Shown one piece after another: positions 17,635 to 27,947 of a stretch of 64,000 nt of DNA. Under the pieces are notes generated by a model, which worked only from the letters and a program-made list of their open reading frames with translations, was not told where the DNA came from and made no database searches. The stretch covers positions 23,123 to 87,122 of the forward strand of contig DVIT01000026.1 in NCBI GenBank assembly GCA_018711005.1, read 5' to 3'. The translations under genes and the position numbers were made by a program. The DNA is from Candidatus Scybalocola faecigallinarum. Its GTDB lineage: Bacteria > Bacillota > Clostridia > Lachnospirales > Lachnospiraceae. Every line of letters begins with the position of its first letter. Within the stretch, counting starts at the first letter, position 1.

Positions 17635-17719
17635 ATCCCTGAACAGAGCCTGAAAAATCTGTCCTGGATCCGGTCAGATCAGGCTCCCGGGGATACCTGG
17701 ATGAAAGGAATGAAGTATT

Positions 17720-18214
17720 ATGGATATAGATAAGATCATGCAGCTCATTGATAAAGTAGACGCTTCCGGAATCACAACTCTTACAGTGGAGGAAGGGTGT
17801 CTTAAGATTTCTATTGAAAAGAGCCAGGGACAGGCCCAGGCAGTTGAAGGAAATCAGGTGATCACTGTTCCTGTAGGCATTCCCGCGCCCCAGATGCAGT
17901 CTGCAGCGCCGGCAGAGGCACCGGCAGCACCGGTACAGGCGGCTGCTGATGCCGGGGAAGCTTCGGCCGAGGAAGAAAACGATGTATTTATTACATCCCC
18001 TATTGTGGGCGTATTTTACAGTGCATCAGGCCCGGAGGAAGAACCCTTTGTTAAAGTGGGCGATACTGTAAAAAAAGGTCAGATCGTCGGTATCGTTGAG
18101 GCTATGAAGCTGATGAATGAGATTGAAAGCGATGTGGACGGCGTGATTGAAGAAGTTCTTGTGGAAAACGCTCAGAACGTAGAGTATGGACAGTCTTTAT
18201 TCCGTGTAAAATAA
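17720..18214 (+). CDS. accB: Biotin carboxyl carrier protein of acetyl-CoA carboxylase
   Basis: 164 residues. The N-terminal helical part is followed by an Ala/Pro-rich flexible linker (about 55-85) and a C-terminal lipoyl/biotinyl domain. Biotin is attached to Lys130 in EAMKLMNEI. It carries CO2 between AccC and AccD/AccA. GGAATGAAG precedes the ATG. fabZ starts 21 bases downstream. Confidence 0.95.
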   Translation: MDIDKIMQLIDKVDASGITTLTVEEGCLKISIEKSQGQAQAVEGNQVITVPVGIPAPQMQSAAPAEAPAAPVQAAADAGEASAEEENDVFITSPIVGVFYSASGPEEEPFVKVGDTVKKGQIVGIVEAMKLMNEIESDVDGVIEEVLVENAQNVEYGQSLFRVK

Positions 18215-18235
18215 AAAAAGAGGATATGATAATAT

Positions 18236-18664
18236 ATGAAAACACTTTGTGTTAAAGAAATTATGCAAATCCTTCCTCACAGACATCCGTTTTTACTTGT
18301 GGATAAAGCGGAGATCATTGAAGAAGGCAAAAAAGCGGTTGGCTATAAAGCAGTGACTTATGATGAGCCCTTTTTTGTGGGACATTTCCCTCAGGAGCCG
18401 GTGATGCCCGGTGTATTAATCATGGAAGCTATGGCTCAGGTAGGCGCCATTGTGCTTCTGTCCCAGGATGGAATGCAGGGGAAACTGGTCTTTTTTGGCG
18501 GGATCAATAAGGCGCGTTTCCGCAAAAAGATTGTTCCGGGTACGATCCTTCGTATGGAAGTAGAAATCACAAAGCAGAAAGGTCCTATGGGCGTTGGCTA
18601 TGGCCGTGCATATGACGGTGATGCCCTTGCCGCTGAGGGCGAGCTGACCTTTATGGTCGGCTGA
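18236..18664 (+). CDS. fabZ: 3-hydroxyacyl-ACP dehydratase
   Basis: 142 residues with the hot-dog fold signature. Catalytic His50 is in [11 protein letters not shown] and Glu64 in [10 protein letters not shown], and [12 protein letters not shown] lies at the N-terminus. It removes water from beta-hydroxyacyl-ACP. In bacteria with FabK but no FabA, FabZ or an isomerase variant handles unsaturated chains; which applies here cannot be told. It sits between accB and accC, the arrangement usual in Clostridia. Confidence 0.95.
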   Translation: MKTLCVKEIMQILPHRHPFLLVDKAEIIEEGKKAVGYKAVTYDEPFFVGHFPQEPVMPGVLIMEAMAQVGAIVLLSQDGMQGKLVFFGGINKARFRKKIVPGTILRMEVEITKQKGPMGVGYGRAYDGDALAAEGELTFMVG

Positions 18665-18680
18665 TCGGCGAGGTAGAGTA

Positions 18681-20009
18681 ATGAAAAAGATTTTGATCGC
18701 CAACCGGGGAGAGATCGCTGTTCGTATTATCCGGGCATGCAGGGAGCTGGGCATTGAGACCGTTGCTGTTTATTCCACAGCGGATGCGGATGCTTTGCAT
18801 ACCCAGCTGGCAGATGAGGCTATCTGCATCGGACCTGCCCCGTCAAAAGACAGCTATCTGAACATGGAAAGCATTATCAGCGCTACTGTGATCAGCGGCG
18901 CCGATGCCATTCACCCCGGTTTCGGCTTTTTATCTGAAAACACAAAATTTGTTGAAATGTGCGAGCAGTGCAATATTACTTTTATCGGCCCGTCTTCAGA
19001 TCTGATCCATAAAATGGGCAATAAATCCGAAGCCAGAAAAACCATGATGGAAGCCGGTATTCCGGTGGTTCCGGGAACAAAGGAGCCGGTGTATGACGCA
19101 GTTACAGGTCTTGAGATCGCTAAAAAGATCGGATTCCCTGTAATGATCAAGGCATCCAGCGGCGGCGGCGGCAAGGGGATGCGTGTGGCTGAGGATGAGG
19201 CAAGCTTTGGCCCTAATTTCCATACTGCTCAAATGGAGTCAGTGAATGCCTTTGGGGATGATACCATGTATATTGAAAAGTACATTGTCCATCCCAGACA
19301 TATTGAATTCCAGATCCTGGCGGATAAGTTTGGCAATGTAGTGCATCTGGGAGAGCGTGACTGCTCCATCCAGCGGCGTCACCAGAAGGTGCTGGAAGAA
19401 TCCCCTTCCTGCGCTATTGACCCGGACTTAAGAGCCCGCATGGGAGCTACGGCTGTCGCCGCAGCAAAAGCCGTTGGGTATGAAAATGCCGGAACCATTG
19501 AGTTTTTGCTGGACGGCAATAAAAACTTTTACTTTATGGAAATGAATACCCGTATCCAGGTTGAGCATCCGGTTACCGAGATGGTTACCGGCATTGACCT
19601 GATCAAGGAACAGATTCGTATTGCCGCAGGCCTTAAGCTGGACTTTACACAGGAAGATGTGGAGGTTCGCGGTCATGCTATTGAGTGCCGGATCAATGCG
19701 GAAAATCCGTCAAAAAATTTCCGCCCGTCACCGGGAACTATTACAGAGGTGCATTTCCCCGGCGGCAACGGGATCCGTGTGGATACGGCTGTATATCAGG
19801 GCTATACAATCCCGCCCAACTATGATTCCATGATCGCAAAGCTGATCGTTCATGGAAAGGATCGGGAGGAAGCCATTGATAAAATGCGCAGCGCTCTTGG
19901 AGAGTTTGTGATTCAGGGCATTGATACCAATCTGGATTTCCAGTTTGATATTGTCAGCAACCCGGATTTTATTAAGGGTAATTTTGATACAGGCTTTATT
20001 GCTGAATAA
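18681..20009 (+). CDS. accC: Biotin carboxylase subunit of acetyl-CoA carboxylase
   Basis: 442 residues. ATP-grasp enzyme that carboxylates the biotin of AccB with bicarbonate and ATP. Visible elements are the N-terminal [19 protein letters not shown], the glycine-rich ATP loop [29 protein letters not shown], the active-site [16 protein letters not shown] and [12 protein letters not shown]. Length and order are standard. GGCGAGGTAGAG precedes the ATG. Confidence 0.96.
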   Translation: MKKILIANRGEIAVRIIRACRELGIETVAVYSTADADALHTQLADEAICIGPAPSKDSYLNMESIISATVISGADAIHPGFGFLSENTKFVEMCEQCNITFIGPSSDLIHKMGNKSEARKTMMEAGIPVVPGTKEPVYDAVTGLEIAKKIGFPVMIKASSGGGGKGMRVAEDEASFGPNFHTAQMESVNAFGDDTMYIEKYIVHPRHIEFQILADKFGNVVHLGERDCSIQRRHQKVLEESPSCAIDPDLRARMGATAVAAAKAVGYENAGTIEFLLDGNKNFYFMEMNTRIQVEHPVTEMVTGIDLIKEQIRIAAGLKLDFTQEDVEVRGHAIECRINAENPSKNFRPSPGTITEVHFPGGNGIRVDTAVYQGYTIPPNYDSMIAKLIVHGKDREEAIDKMRSALGEFVIQGIDTNLDFQFDIVSNPDFIKGNFDTGFIAE

Positions 20010-20124
20010 ACCAGGCCGCCCGAAGGCCTGTACAGGGGCGCCGGTCCGGAAGGCTGGCGCTGCCTTTTCACTGTGCCGGTACGGGGCATAAATGTTTACA
20101 AAGACGGAAGACAGGTGATGAGTT

Positions 20125-21030
20125 ATGTTAAGGGGAATGTTTAAAAAGACCACATATATTAATATCACAAGTGAAGTAAAAAAAGAAATGGATACCACCG
20201 GATCCGACCGGGAAAATGTGGAGATTCCCGAAGGCTTATGGACAAAATGTCCAAAATGCGGCCACGCTGTCTATACAAAAGATCTGGAGGACGATCTTCT
20301 CGTATGCAGCCACTGCGGCCATAACCTCCGCATGGGTGCGCCCATGCGTCTTAAGATGATCCTGGATGAAGGCAGCTTTAAGGCCTGGGATGAGGCCATT
20401 GAAACAGGAAATCCCCTGGACTTTCCAGGCTATCCGGAAAAGATCCAAAAGGCTCAGGAGGCAACAGGCCTGAAAGAGGCAGTGATCACCGGCCAGGGGA
20501 CCATCGGGGGCATCCCTGTGGCTTTTGGAGTCATGGACGCATCTTTTTTTATGGGAAGTATGGGACATGTGGTTGGTGAAAAGATCACCCGTATGGTGGA
20601 ACGTGCCACCCGGGACAAGCTCCCGGTTGTTATGTACTGCTGCTCCGGCGGCGCCCGGATGCAGGAAGGTATGTTTTCTCTCATGCAGATGGCAAAAACC
20701 AGCGCAGCCGTTAAACGCCACGGCGATGCCGGGCTGCCGTATTTTTCTGTACTGACAGATCCGACCACCGGCGGTGTGACGGCAAGCTTTGCTATGCTGG
20801 GTGATATTATTTTGGCAGAACCCGGAGCTTTAGTGGGTTTTGCAGGCCCGAGAGTTATTGAGCAGACCATTGGACAAAAGCTGCCCAAGGGCTTTCAGCG
20901 GGCTGAATTTCTTTTGGAGCATGGTCTGATCGACGCGATCGTTGAGCGGAAAGACCAGAAGCAGGTACTGGAAAAGCTATTAAGATGGCATATGAAAACG
21001 CCGGAGGCTGTGACAGGAGGTCGTGCATAA
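20125..21030 (+). CDS. accD: Acetyl-CoA carboxylase carboxyltransferase beta subunit
   Basis: 301 residues. An N-terminal four-cysteine zinc ribbon is visible (CPKCGH...CSHCGH, about residues 38-60), followed by the crotonase-like fold with [23 protein letters not shown] and [16 protein letters not shown]. With AccA it moves CO2 from biotin to acetyl-CoA. The ATG at 20125 has AGGTGATG upstream. Another ATG at 20137 is possible, but its purine-rich site is too close. Its stop shares a base with the accA start. Confidence 0.94.
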   Translation: MLRGMFKKTTYINITSEVKKEMDTTGSDRENVEIPEGLWTKCPKCGHAVYTKDLEDDLLVCSHCGHNLRMGAPMRLKMILDEGSFKAWDEAIETGNPLDFPGYPEKIQKAQEATGLKEAVITGQGTIGGIPVAFGVMDASFFMGSMGHVVGEKITRMVERATRDKLPVVMYCCSGGARMQEGMFSLMQMAKTSAAVKRHGDAGLPYFSVLTDPTTGGVTASFAMLGDIILAEPGALVGFAGPRVIEQTIGQKLPKGFQRAEFLLEHGLIDAIVERKDQKQVLEKLLRWHMKTPEAVTGGRA

Positions 21031-21815
21031 TGAGTCTCACGCCATGGGACCGGGTAAAGATTGCCCGGGGAAAAAACAGGCCTACAGCCATGTTTTATAT
21101 TGAAAATATATTTGATGATTTTTTTGAACTGCACGGAGACCGACACTTTAAGGATGACGGCGCCGTTGTCGGAGGGATCGCCTCCATTGACGGCAGAGCG
21201 GTCACAGTGATCGGCCAGCAGAAAGGACGGAACACAAAAGAAAATATTTTCCGGAATTTTGGAATGCCTTATCCGGAAGGCTACAGGAAAGCACTGCGCC
21301 TTATGGAGCAGGCACAGAAATTTAACCGTCCGGTCATTTGTTTTGTAGATACATCCGGCGCCTACTGCGGCATTGGCGCAGAGGAGCGGGGACAGGGAGA
21401 GGCGATTGCCAGAAATCTTCTGGAAATGTCTGCCCTGACAGTGCCGGTATTGTCCATTATTATCGGTGAAGGCGGCAGCGGCGGCGCTCTTGCCCTTGCC
21501 GTAGCTAATGAAGTGTGGATGCTGGAAAATTCCATGTATTCTATTTTATCGCCGGAAGGCTTTGCATCGATCTTGTGGAAAGACAGCAAGAAGGCAAAGG
21601 AAGCGGCATCAGCTATGAAAATAACGGCCAGGGAATTAAAAAGCCTTGGGATTATTGATAAAATCGTAGGGGAGAAGGAACTGCTTACTCCCCAGACCAG
21701 TGATGTGGTTATCGGAAAAATGAAAAAAGGAATTGTGCGTTTCTTAAGATCCTATGATGGCAAATCGGGGGAAGAAATCGCGGGAGAAAGATATGACAGA
21801 TTTCGCAAATATTAA
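21030..21815 (+). CDS. accA: Acetyl-CoA carboxylase carboxyltransferase alpha subunit
   Basis: 261 residues from the ATG that overlaps the accD stop (TAATG), with AGGAGG 9 bases upstream. The longer frame to 20985 lies in accD. Typical segments are [15 protein letters not shown], the [27 protein letters not shown] stretch, and [24 protein letters not shown] followed by [11 protein letters not shown], the carboxybiotin site. It is shorter than the E. coli enzyme at its N-terminus, as usual in Firmicutes. Confidence 0.94.
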   Translation: MSLTPWDRVKIARGKNRPTAMFYIENIFDDFFELHGDRHFKDDGAVVGGIASIDGRAVTVIGQQKGRNTKENIFRNFGMPYPEGYRKALRLMEQAQKFNRPVICFVDTSGAYCGIGAEERGQGEAIARNLLEMSALTVPVLSIIIGEGGSGGALALAVANEVWMLENSMYSILSPEGFASILWKDSKKAKEAASAMKITARELKSLGIIDKIVGEKELLTPQTSDVVIGKMKKGIVRFLRSYDGKSGEEIAGERYDRFRKY

Positions 21816-22902
21816 AAGCCGTTTTACGATTGGAGATACCACCCTGTCCCTGCCCTTGATCCAGGGCGGCATGGGCGTCGGCATCAGCCTTTCGGGTCTG
21901 GCCGGAAGCGTGGCCGGCTCCGGAGGCGTAGGCGTGATCTCCACGGCTCAGATCGGATTTGATCAGGATGGATGGGAAACATCCCCTCTGGAGACGAATC
22001 TGAAAGCCATTGGAATGCATATCCAAAGAGCCAGAGAGATCGCGGCTCAAAAGCAAAAGGATGAAAAATACCGGGGACGCACCGGTATGATCGCCGCCAA
22101 CATTATGGTGGCTACCCGTTTTTATGAAAAATATGTGCGGGCAGCTGTGGCAGCCGGTGTGGATATGATCATTTCCGGAGCCGGGCTTCCTGCGTCTTTG
22201 CCGGAATTTGTACGCGGATCAAAGACGAAGATCGCCCCCATTATTTCTTCATTGAAGGCGGCAAAAGTGATCCTGCGTTTGTGGGATAAAAAGTATAAAA
22301 GGATCCCGGATCTGCTTGTGATCGAGGGACCTTTGGCCGGGGGACATCTGGGTTTTTCCCCGGAAAGTCTGGAACATATTGATATGGATGCTTATGATAA
22401 AGAAATCCTGGATATTATAGAAACAGCCGGAGAATATGGGAAAAAATACGGGAAAAAGATTCCTGTGGCTGTTGCCGGCGGCATTGACAGCGCCAAAAAG
22501 GTGCGGCATTATCTGGAGCTTGGGGCCGATGCGGTTCAGGTAGCGACCCGTTTTGTGACCACATGGGAGTGCGATGCGTCTATGGCCTATAAGCAGGCCT
22601 ATATCCATGCGTTTAAAGAGGATATACGCCTTGTAAAAAGCCCTGTGGGTATGCCTGGCCGGGCCATCTATAATGACTTTATGGCCCGGGTGGAAAGAGG
22701 GGAGCGTTTACCGATCCACTGCCATGGCTGTCTGGAAAAGTGCCAGCCCTCAAAGATCCCCTACTGCATTACTGACGCTCTTGTAAATGCGGCCAGAGGA
22801 GATGTGTCCAACGCCCTTTTGTTTTGCGGTGCCAATGCCTGGAAAGCAGAACGGATCCAGACGGTGGATGAGGTTATTGAGGATTTGTTTACCTTTGAAT
22901 AG
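21793..22902 (+). CDS. FabK/nitronate monooxygenase-family flavoprotein closing the fatty acid operon
   Basis: 369 residues from the ATG at 21793 (GGGAG upstream), overlapping accA by 23 bases. The TIM-barrel flavin-site pattern of the NMO/FabK family is clear ([73 protein letters not shown]). A C-terminal cysteine set ([16 protein letters not shown]) distinguishes it from the true FabK at 13601. It may be a second enoyl reductase or a nitronate/alkyl oxidase; coupling to accA favours a lipid role. Paralogs in this position occur in related Clostridia, as far as I recall. Confidence 0.82.
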   Translation: MTDFANIKSRFTIGDTTLSLPLIQGGMGVGISLSGLAGSVAGSGGVGVISTAQIGFDQDGWETSPLETNLKAIGMHIQRAREIAAQKQKDEKYRGRTGMIAANIMVATRFYEKYVRAAVAAGVDMIISGAGLPASLPEFVRGSKTKIAPIISSLKAAKVILRLWDKKYKRIPDLLVIEGPLAGGHLGFSPESLEHIDMDAYDKEILDIIETAGEYGKKYGKKIPVAVAGGIDSAKKVRHYLELGADAVQVATRFVTTWECDASMAYKQAYIHAFKEDIRLVKSPVGMPGRAIYNDFMARVERGERLPIHCHGCLEKCQPSKIPYCITDALVNAARGDVSNALLFCGANAWKAERIQTVDEVIEDLFTFE

Positions 22903-22916
22903 GGGGAGCGTTTAAG

Positions 22917-23840
22917 ATGATGGTATATGCCTTTGGGGAGCAGCTGCAGCAGATTACAGTGGAACAGGCGACACAGGATATGATTCCTGCGGTCTTTATT
23001 GCATCATCGGAGGAATGCTGTGAGATCCTGCAGAAAACCGGGATCAATTATGAAGGCGAGATTAATCTGGATGACGCATACTTTTGTAAGCTGGAAACTC
23101 AGCAGGACTGTCTGTATGGTACCCTGGCCATCCCTAGACTGCTGGATGTTTTAGGCGACCGGTACCGGATGCTTTTATTTGTAAATAAAAATTATATCGT
23201 CATTGTAGATGACCAGGGCTTTGCCGAAAGGATCTTAAAGCGCGTACAGAAGAAAAAGCTGCACCAGGGGGAGACAAAGGAACATTTTCTTTACAATTTT
23301 TTTGGCGAGTTTATGAGTAAGGATAACCGGGTGCTGGAAGATTTTGAACGGAGCATTATGGATATGGAGGATAATATCCTTCATGAAAAGAGCCAGAGCT
23401 ACCAGAAATACCAGCGCCAGATGATGCCTATACGGCGCCAGCTTCTGATCCTGCGCAGCTACTACGAGCAGCTGGTGGAAGTGGGAAAGGCCTTTGAGGA
23501 AAATGAAAACCGGTTTTTTGCCAAAAAGCAGCTAAAATATTTCGGCACATTAACGGACCGGGCCGACCGTCTCATGGGACGGACCATGCACCTGATTGAT
23601 TATGCCAAACAGGTGACGGATGCTTATCAGTCCCAGGTGGATGCCCAGCAGAACAACAATATGCAGTTTTTGACGATCATATCCACCATATTTTTGCCTT
23701 TGACGCTGATTACAAGCTGGTACGGCATGAACTTTGAGAACATGCCGGAGCTGGATAACGGCTATCCTATGATCATCGGCCTCTGTATCCTGGTGATCAT
23801 TATATGTATCATTATTTTTAAAAGAAAAAAAATGCTGTAG
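22917..23840 (+). CDS. CorA-family divalent cation (Mg2+) channel
   Basis: 307 residues. A cytoplasmic N-terminal domain and a long helical stalk (about 150-240) are followed by two C-terminal membrane helices. The selectivity motif GMN occurs in SWYGMNFENMPEL at the end of the first. The tail is basic (FKRKKML). CorA pentamers admit Mg2+ (or Co2+/Ni2+). Start ATG at 22917, with GGGGGAG upstream; a second ATG follows at 22920. It is 14 bases after the fatty acid operon and may be read through from it. Confidence 0.9.
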   Translation: MMVYAFGEQLQQITVEQATQDMIPAVFIASSEECCEILQKTGINYEGEINLDDAYFCKLETQQDCLYGTLAIPRLLDVLGDRYRMLLFVNKNYIVIVDDQGFAERILKRVQKKKLHQGETKEHFLYNFFGEFMSKDNRVLEDFERSIMDMEDNILHEKSQSYQKYQRQMMPIRRQLLILRSYYEQLVEVGKAFEENENRFFAKKQLKYFGTLTDRADRLMGRTMHLIDYAKQVTDAYQSQVDAQQNNNMQFLTIISTIFLPLTLITSWYGMNFENMPELDNGYPMIIGLCILVIIICIIIFKRKKML

Positions 23841-23936
23841 CCCACGGGCCAAAGATCCGAAGCGCTGCAGCGCCCGACGATTCTGCGGCCCTTTGCAGAC
23901 ACTTTACAGTGTTTTGTCAAAGGGCCGCTTGTTATT

Positions 23937-24323
23937 TTATTCCGGGTGAGACAGAAGCTTTTCAAAAAATAAGCCTGCGCCAAACCATAAAGGCGCATAG
24001 TTTAATTTGATCAGCCCCCTGATATTGGTCTTTTGACCGGAGTAGTCCCATGGACATACCTGATATTTTTTCAGGATTGATCCTGTTGTAAATTCTGCGG
24101 CAAAAATACACAATGTATACACACCTCCCCGGAGCATGAGATTTTTGCCTTTCAGGTGTCTGCACATAGGGCTGAGAAAGGAGGCCATACCATAAATCGG
24201 AAACATCCAGATAGAAGTCTTACAGGTTAGCTTGGGGTCACGTGACATCATGGAACACAGTCCTGTCCATAATACTTCCATACACCAGCCTGTAAGACCA
24301 CAAAGAATAAAATCTTTCTTCAT
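23937..24323 (-). CDS. Small multi-helix membrane protein, putative ABC-transporter type IV (CmpB) family
   Basis: 128 residues if the ATG at 24323 is used. The open frame extends to 24506, but no ribosome site supports any start. About four hydrophobic helices are predicted. GLTGWCMEVLWTGL and MFPIYGMASF match the conserved GW..E and P.YG motifs of the CmpB-like family, often annotated as putative ABC transporter permease but of unknown function. It is isolated and opposite to its neighbours. Confidence 0.6.
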   Translation of the reverse strand: MKKDFILCGLTGWCMEVLWTGLCSMMSRDPKLTCKTSIWMFPIYGMASFLSPMCRHLKGKNLMLRGGVYTLCIFAAEFTTGSILKKYQVCPWDYSGQKTNIRGLIKLNYAPLWFGAGLFFEKLLSHPE

Positions 24324-24379
24324 AAATATATTATGCCAGGTATGGCCCTGTTTATGCATGAATTTGAATGGAGGTATCC

Positions 24380-24516
24380 ATGGAAAAATTTTATTGCCAA
24401 AAGTGCCGGACAATGATAAAGTTGTTGTAGAAAAAGTATTTTTTGTCTGCGGACATTTTAAGCGAAATACCCTGCGGCAGCCAGGCTGCGGGAATAAAAG
24501 GAGCATGGATGAATGA
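24380..24516 (+). pseudogene. Small zinc-ribbon-like ORF interrupted by a frameshift
   Basis: An ATG at 24380 has GGAGG 5 bases upstream and encodes MEKFYCQKCRTMIKLL, then a stop. In the neighbouring frame the sequence continues as VEKVFFVCGHFKRNTLRQPG with another cysteine, and ends in a TGA that overlaps the next gene's ATG (ATGA at 24513). Joined by a one-base shift it would be a ~46-residue CxxC...C...C protein translationally coupled to the methyltransferase. It is either a real frameshift, a programmed shift or a sequence error. Confidence 0.5.
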
Positions 24517-25715
24517 GTTTTGCTGTTGTGACATTGAAAAAAGGCGAAGGAAGAACATTAAAATCCGGCGGGATGTGGATTTATGATAATGAGATCGACT
24601 CGGTCATGGGGCATTTTGAAAACGGGGATATTGTTGTTGTAAGGGATTTTGACGGATTTCCCATGGGCAAGGGTTTTATTAATACCCGTTCAAAGATTAC
24701 GGTGCGTATGCTGACCCGGGACCCGGACGGGGTTATTGACCGGGATTTTATAAAGGAAAGAGTGACCCGTGCCTGGGAGTACCGGAAAAAAGTGACGGAT
24801 ACGGGAAGCTGCCGCCTGATTTTTGGAGAGGCGGATTTCCTTCCGGGTATTGTTGTCGATAAGTTCAGCGATGTTTTAGTGGTGGAATCCCTGGCTTTAG
24901 GCATTGACCGGCTTAAACCTGAGATCCTGGAGTGTTTGCAGGAGGTACTGGCCGGAGACGGGATCCGGATCCGCGGAATCTACGAGCGCTCAGACGCCAA
25001 GGTGCGCCTTAACGAAGGCATGGAACGGGCCAAAGGATTTATCGGTCCGGCCTTTGATACTAAGGTGGCGATTGAGGAAAACGGCGTAAAATATATGGTG
25101 GATGTGGAAAATGGCCAAAAGACCGGATTTTTCCTGGATCAAAAGTATAACCGTCTGGCCATCCAGAAGCTTTGCAAAGATGCACATGTACTGGATTGCT
25201 TTACCCATACCGGCTCCTTTGCTTTAAACGCAGGCATCGGGGGCGCTGCCCATGTTCTTGGCGTGGATGCTTCCCAGCTGGCAGTGGATCAGGCCCGGGA
25301 AAACGCGGTTTTGAACCATCTGGAGGACCGGGTGGAATTTATGTGCGCAGATGTTTTTGACCTGCTTCCAAAGCTGGAAAAGGAAGGCAATACTTACGAT
25401 GTTGTGATCCTGGATCCTCCGGCATTTACAAAGTCCAGAAGTTCCATTAAAAATGCGGTCAAGGGCTACCGGGAGATCAATATCCGGGGCATGAAGCTTG
25501 TAAAGAACGGCGGCTATCTGGCCACCTGCTCCTGTTCCCATTTTATGTCCTTTGAGCTGTTTACACAGACCCTTCATCAGGCCGCCCGCAGCGCCCACAA
25601 ACGGCTGCGTCAGGTGGAATTTCGCACTCAGGCGCCGGATCATCCGATTTTATGGGCAGCCGACGAGTCGTATTATTTAAAATTTTATATTTTCCAGGTG
25701 TGCGACGAGTATTAA
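24513..25715 (+). CDS. Class I SAM-dependent rRNA methyltransferase (RlmI-like)
   Basis: 400 residues. The N-terminal PUA RNA-binding domain (about 1-75, LKSGGMWIYDNEIDSV) is followed by an EEHD-like region and a Rossmann methyltransferase domain. SAM-binding LDCFTHTGSFALNAG, the catalytic DVVILDPPAFTKSRSS and a late ATCSCSHFM are visible. The family methylates cytosine C5 of 23S rRNA (E. coli RlmI acts at C1962). The target here is inferred. The start overlaps the preceding small ORF. Confidence 0.9.
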   Translation: MSFAVVTLKKGEGRTLKSGGMWIYDNEIDSVMGHFENGDIVVVRDFDGFPMGKGFINTRSKITVRMLTRDPDGVIDRDFIKERVTRAWEYRKKVTDTGSCRLIFGEADFLPGIVVDKFSDVLVVESLALGIDRLKPEILECLQEVLAGDGIRIRGIYERSDAKVRLNEGMERAKGFIGPAFDTKVAIEENGVKYMVDVENGQKTGFFLDQKYNRLAIQKLCKDAHVLDCFTHTGSFALNAGIGGAAHVLGVDASQLAVDQARENAVLNHLEDRVEFMCADVFDLLPKLEKEGNTYDVVILDPPAFTKSRSSIKNAVKGYREINIRGMKLVKNGGYLATCSCSHFMSFELFTQTLHQAARSAHKRLRQVEFRTQAPDHPILWAADESYYLKFYIFQVCDEY

Positions 25716-25732
25716 TGCAAGGAAAATATGCT

Positions 25733-25762
25733 TTGACCGCAGCTGTGAAGATATGATAAACT
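25733..25762 (+). promoter_or_regulatory. Promoter of the adenosine deaminase operon
   Basis: TTGACC (25733-25738), an 18-base spacer and TAAACT (25757-25762), about 25 bases ahead of the start codon. Confidence 0.55.
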
Positions 25763-25786
25763 GTTCTTTATAAGGGGGACTTTAAA

Positions 25787-26779
25787 ATGATAGAACTGCA
25801 TATCCATCTTGAGGGCTCCATAAGGCCTCAGACTTTGCTGGAGCTGGCCCTGGAACAGGGGGCGTACCTGCCCACGTATGATGTGAAAGCATTGGAACAT
25901 TATATGAGAGTGCCCAACCAATGTGAAGATCTGTCCGAATATCTGAAGCGTTTTGATCTGGCCTTTACGGTCCTTCAGGAAAAGAAGGCCATCCGCCGGG
26001 CTATGTATGAGCTGGTAACGGATCTGGACCGTCAGGGAATCCTTTACGCGGAGATCCGCATGACACCTCAGTATCATACGTTAAGAGGCCTGAGCCAGTC
26101 CCAGGTGGTAGAGGCGGCACTTTCCGGCATGCGCCGGGCCGTAGAAGAAGGCCGCAGGATCCGGGCAAACCTGATTTTGTGTACCGTCCGGGGAGCGGAT
26201 GAAAAAGATAATTTTGCCACTATTGTGGAGACGATCCAGCATTTGCGCCGGGGCGTGGCCGGTATGGATCTTGTGGGCGACGAGGTAAAGTATCCCACAG
26301 AAATGTATGTGGAGCAGTTTAAGCTGCTGAACCAGGAAGGCATTCCTTTCTGCGTCCATGCAGGAGAAAAGACCGGGCCTTACAGCATCCGCCTGGCCAT
26401 TAAAAACGGCGCCCTGCGCATTGGCCATGGCCTCCATGCCATTGACGATCCGGATCTGGTAGAACTGATCCGGGAGCGGCACATTGCCCTGGAAATCTGC
26501 CCCATCAGCAATCTTCAGACCGGCGTTGTAAAGGATATGGCCAGCCATCCCATTAAAAGGTATTATGATGCCGGCGTGCGCGTCGTAGTAGGAACCGACG
26601 ATATGATCGTTTGCAATACGACCCTTCCCAAAGAATACAGGCTTTTGGCGGAGACCTTTGGCTGGACAAAGGACGATTTCAGAAAAATGAATGAATATGC
26701 CATTGACGCAGCATTCCTGCCGTCTATGGAAAAAGAGCGATTAAGATATTTACTTGAGGAGACTTACAATAATGGATAA
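25787..26779 (+). CDS. add: Adenosine deaminase
   Basis: 330 residues. Zinc ligands are the HIH motif at residues 5 and 7 (ELHIHLEGS), the His in FCVHAGE, and the Asp pair in VVGTDDMIV. IGHGLHAIDD holds the catalytic His. It hydrolyses adenosine to inosine and ammonia in purine salvage. The last motif reads GTDDMIV rather than the commoner NTDDP, so an adenine- or methylthioadenosine-type activity is not excluded. It overlaps pheA by 8 bases. Confidence 0.85.
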   Translation: MIELHIHLEGSIRPQTLLELALEQGAYLPTYDVKALEHYMRVPNQCEDLSEYLKRFDLAFTVLQEKKAIRRAMYELVTDLDRQGILYAEIRMTPQYHTLRGLSQSQVVEAALSGMRRAVEEGRRIRANLILCTVRGADEKDNFATIVETIQHLRRGVAGMDLVGDEVKYPTEMYVEQFKLLNQEGIPFCVHAGEKTGPYSIRLAIKNGALRIGHGLHAIDDPDLVELIRERHIALEICPISNLQTGVVKDMASHPIKRYYDAGVRVVVGTDDMIVCNTTLPKEYRLLAETFGWTKDDFRKMNEYAIDAAFLPSMEKERLRYLLEETYNNG

Positions 26780-27935
26780 ATTGCTGCAGCTTCGCAATGA
26801 GATTGACTCAATCGATGAGCAGATCGTTGCCCTGTTTGAAAAACGCATGGCTGTGTCGGAAGATGTGGCCCAATATAAAAGAAAGATCGGAAAAGCAGTG
26901 CTGGATTCCGGCCGGGAAGCCGAGAAGATCCAAAAGGTCCGGGCACTGGCCCATTCAGACTTTAACGCTCAGGGCGTCCAGGCCCTGTTTAACCAGTTAA
27001 TGACCATCAGCCGGATGCGTCAATATATGATCCTGTCAGGACAGTCGGATGACTACAGCGGATTTACAAGCGTGGACGGTGTTCCCGGACCGGGGATCCT
27101 TAGGGTACCCTGTGCCCCGGGGACGAAAGTGGCTTACAGCGGCGTAGCCGGAGCTTATGCCCATCAGGCTATGCTGGGATATTTTGGCGAGGATGTGGAT
27201 GCGTTTAATGTTCCCTCCTTTCAGGCATGTATGGATGCCATTAAACACGGGGAGGCCCGCTATGGGGTGCTGCCTATTGAAAATTCTTCCACAGGGATTA
27301 TTACCGATGTTTATGACCTGATGAGCCAGTATGACAACTATATTGCAGGGGAATATGTAGTCCGGGTTTCCCATGCCCTTCTGGCGTGTCCCGGCGCTTC
27401 TTTATCCGACATTAAGACGGTTTATTCTCATCCCCAGGGACTTTTACAGTGCCGGCAGTTTTTATCCGGTAAAAACTGGCAGCAGATCAGCTTGTCCAAT
27501 ACTGCCGTAGCTGCCCAGAAAGTAAAAAATGACAGGGATCTTTCCCAGGCGGCCATTGCCAGCGAAACTGCTGCCCGTGTCCATGGACTTGAAGTTCTGG
27601 CCTCAGGGATCAATGATCTGAAAAATAATTCCACCCGTTTTATCATTATTGAGAACCGGAGAGAATATTTAAAAGAAGCCAATCAGATCAGTATATGCTT
27701 TGAACTGCCCCATGCCAGCGGTACATTATATAATATCCTTTCCCATTTTATTTTTAACGGCCTGAATATGAACCGGATTGAGTCCCGTCCCATCCCCGGA
27801 AAGAAGTGGCAGTACCGCTTTTTTGTGGACTTTGACGGATGTCTGGCCCAGCGGCAGGTGCGCAACGCCCTGACCGGTATTGAATCTGAGACGGAAAACT
27901 TCCGCATTCTTGGAAATTATATCCATATGGAATAA
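26772..27935 (+). CDS. pheA: Bifunctional chorismate mutase / prephenate dehydratase
   Basis: 387 residues from the ATG at 26772, placed by GAGGAG 10 bases upstream. The AroQ-type mutase helices occupy residues 1-90 (RNEIDSIDEQIVALFEKR). The dehydratase domain includes VAYSGVAGAYAHQA, LPIENSSTG and the SHPQGLLQCRQFL loop. A C-terminal ACT domain carries the ESRP phenylalanine site (NRIESRPIPG). It converts chorismate to phenylpyruvate and is probably inhibited by phenylalanine. Confidence 0.94.
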   Translation: MDKLLQLRNEIDSIDEQIVALFEKRMAVSEDVAQYKRKIGKAVLDSGREAEKIQKVRALAHSDFNAQGVQALFNQLMTISRMRQYMILSGQSDDYSGFTSVDGVPGPGILRVPCAPGTKVAYSGVAGAYAHQAMLGYFGEDVDAFNVPSFQACMDAIKHGEARYGVLPIENSSTGIITDVYDLMSQYDNYIAGEYVVRVSHALLACPGASLSDIKTVYSHPQGLLQCRQFLSGKNWQQISLSNTAVAAQKVKNDRDLSQAAIASETAARVHGLEVLASGINDLKNNSTRFIIIENRREYLKEANQISICFELPHASGTLYNILSHFIFNGLNMNRIESRPIPGKKWQYRFFVDFDGCLAQRQVRNALTGIESETENFRILGNYIHME

Positions 27936-27947
27936 GAAGGTGCAACA

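Noticed and set aside
1660..17703. 15-base sequence GGGGATACCTGGATG shared by 1660-1674 and 17689-17703
   Set aside because: Two short intergenic matches without structure or flanking similarity; chance or minor repeat.
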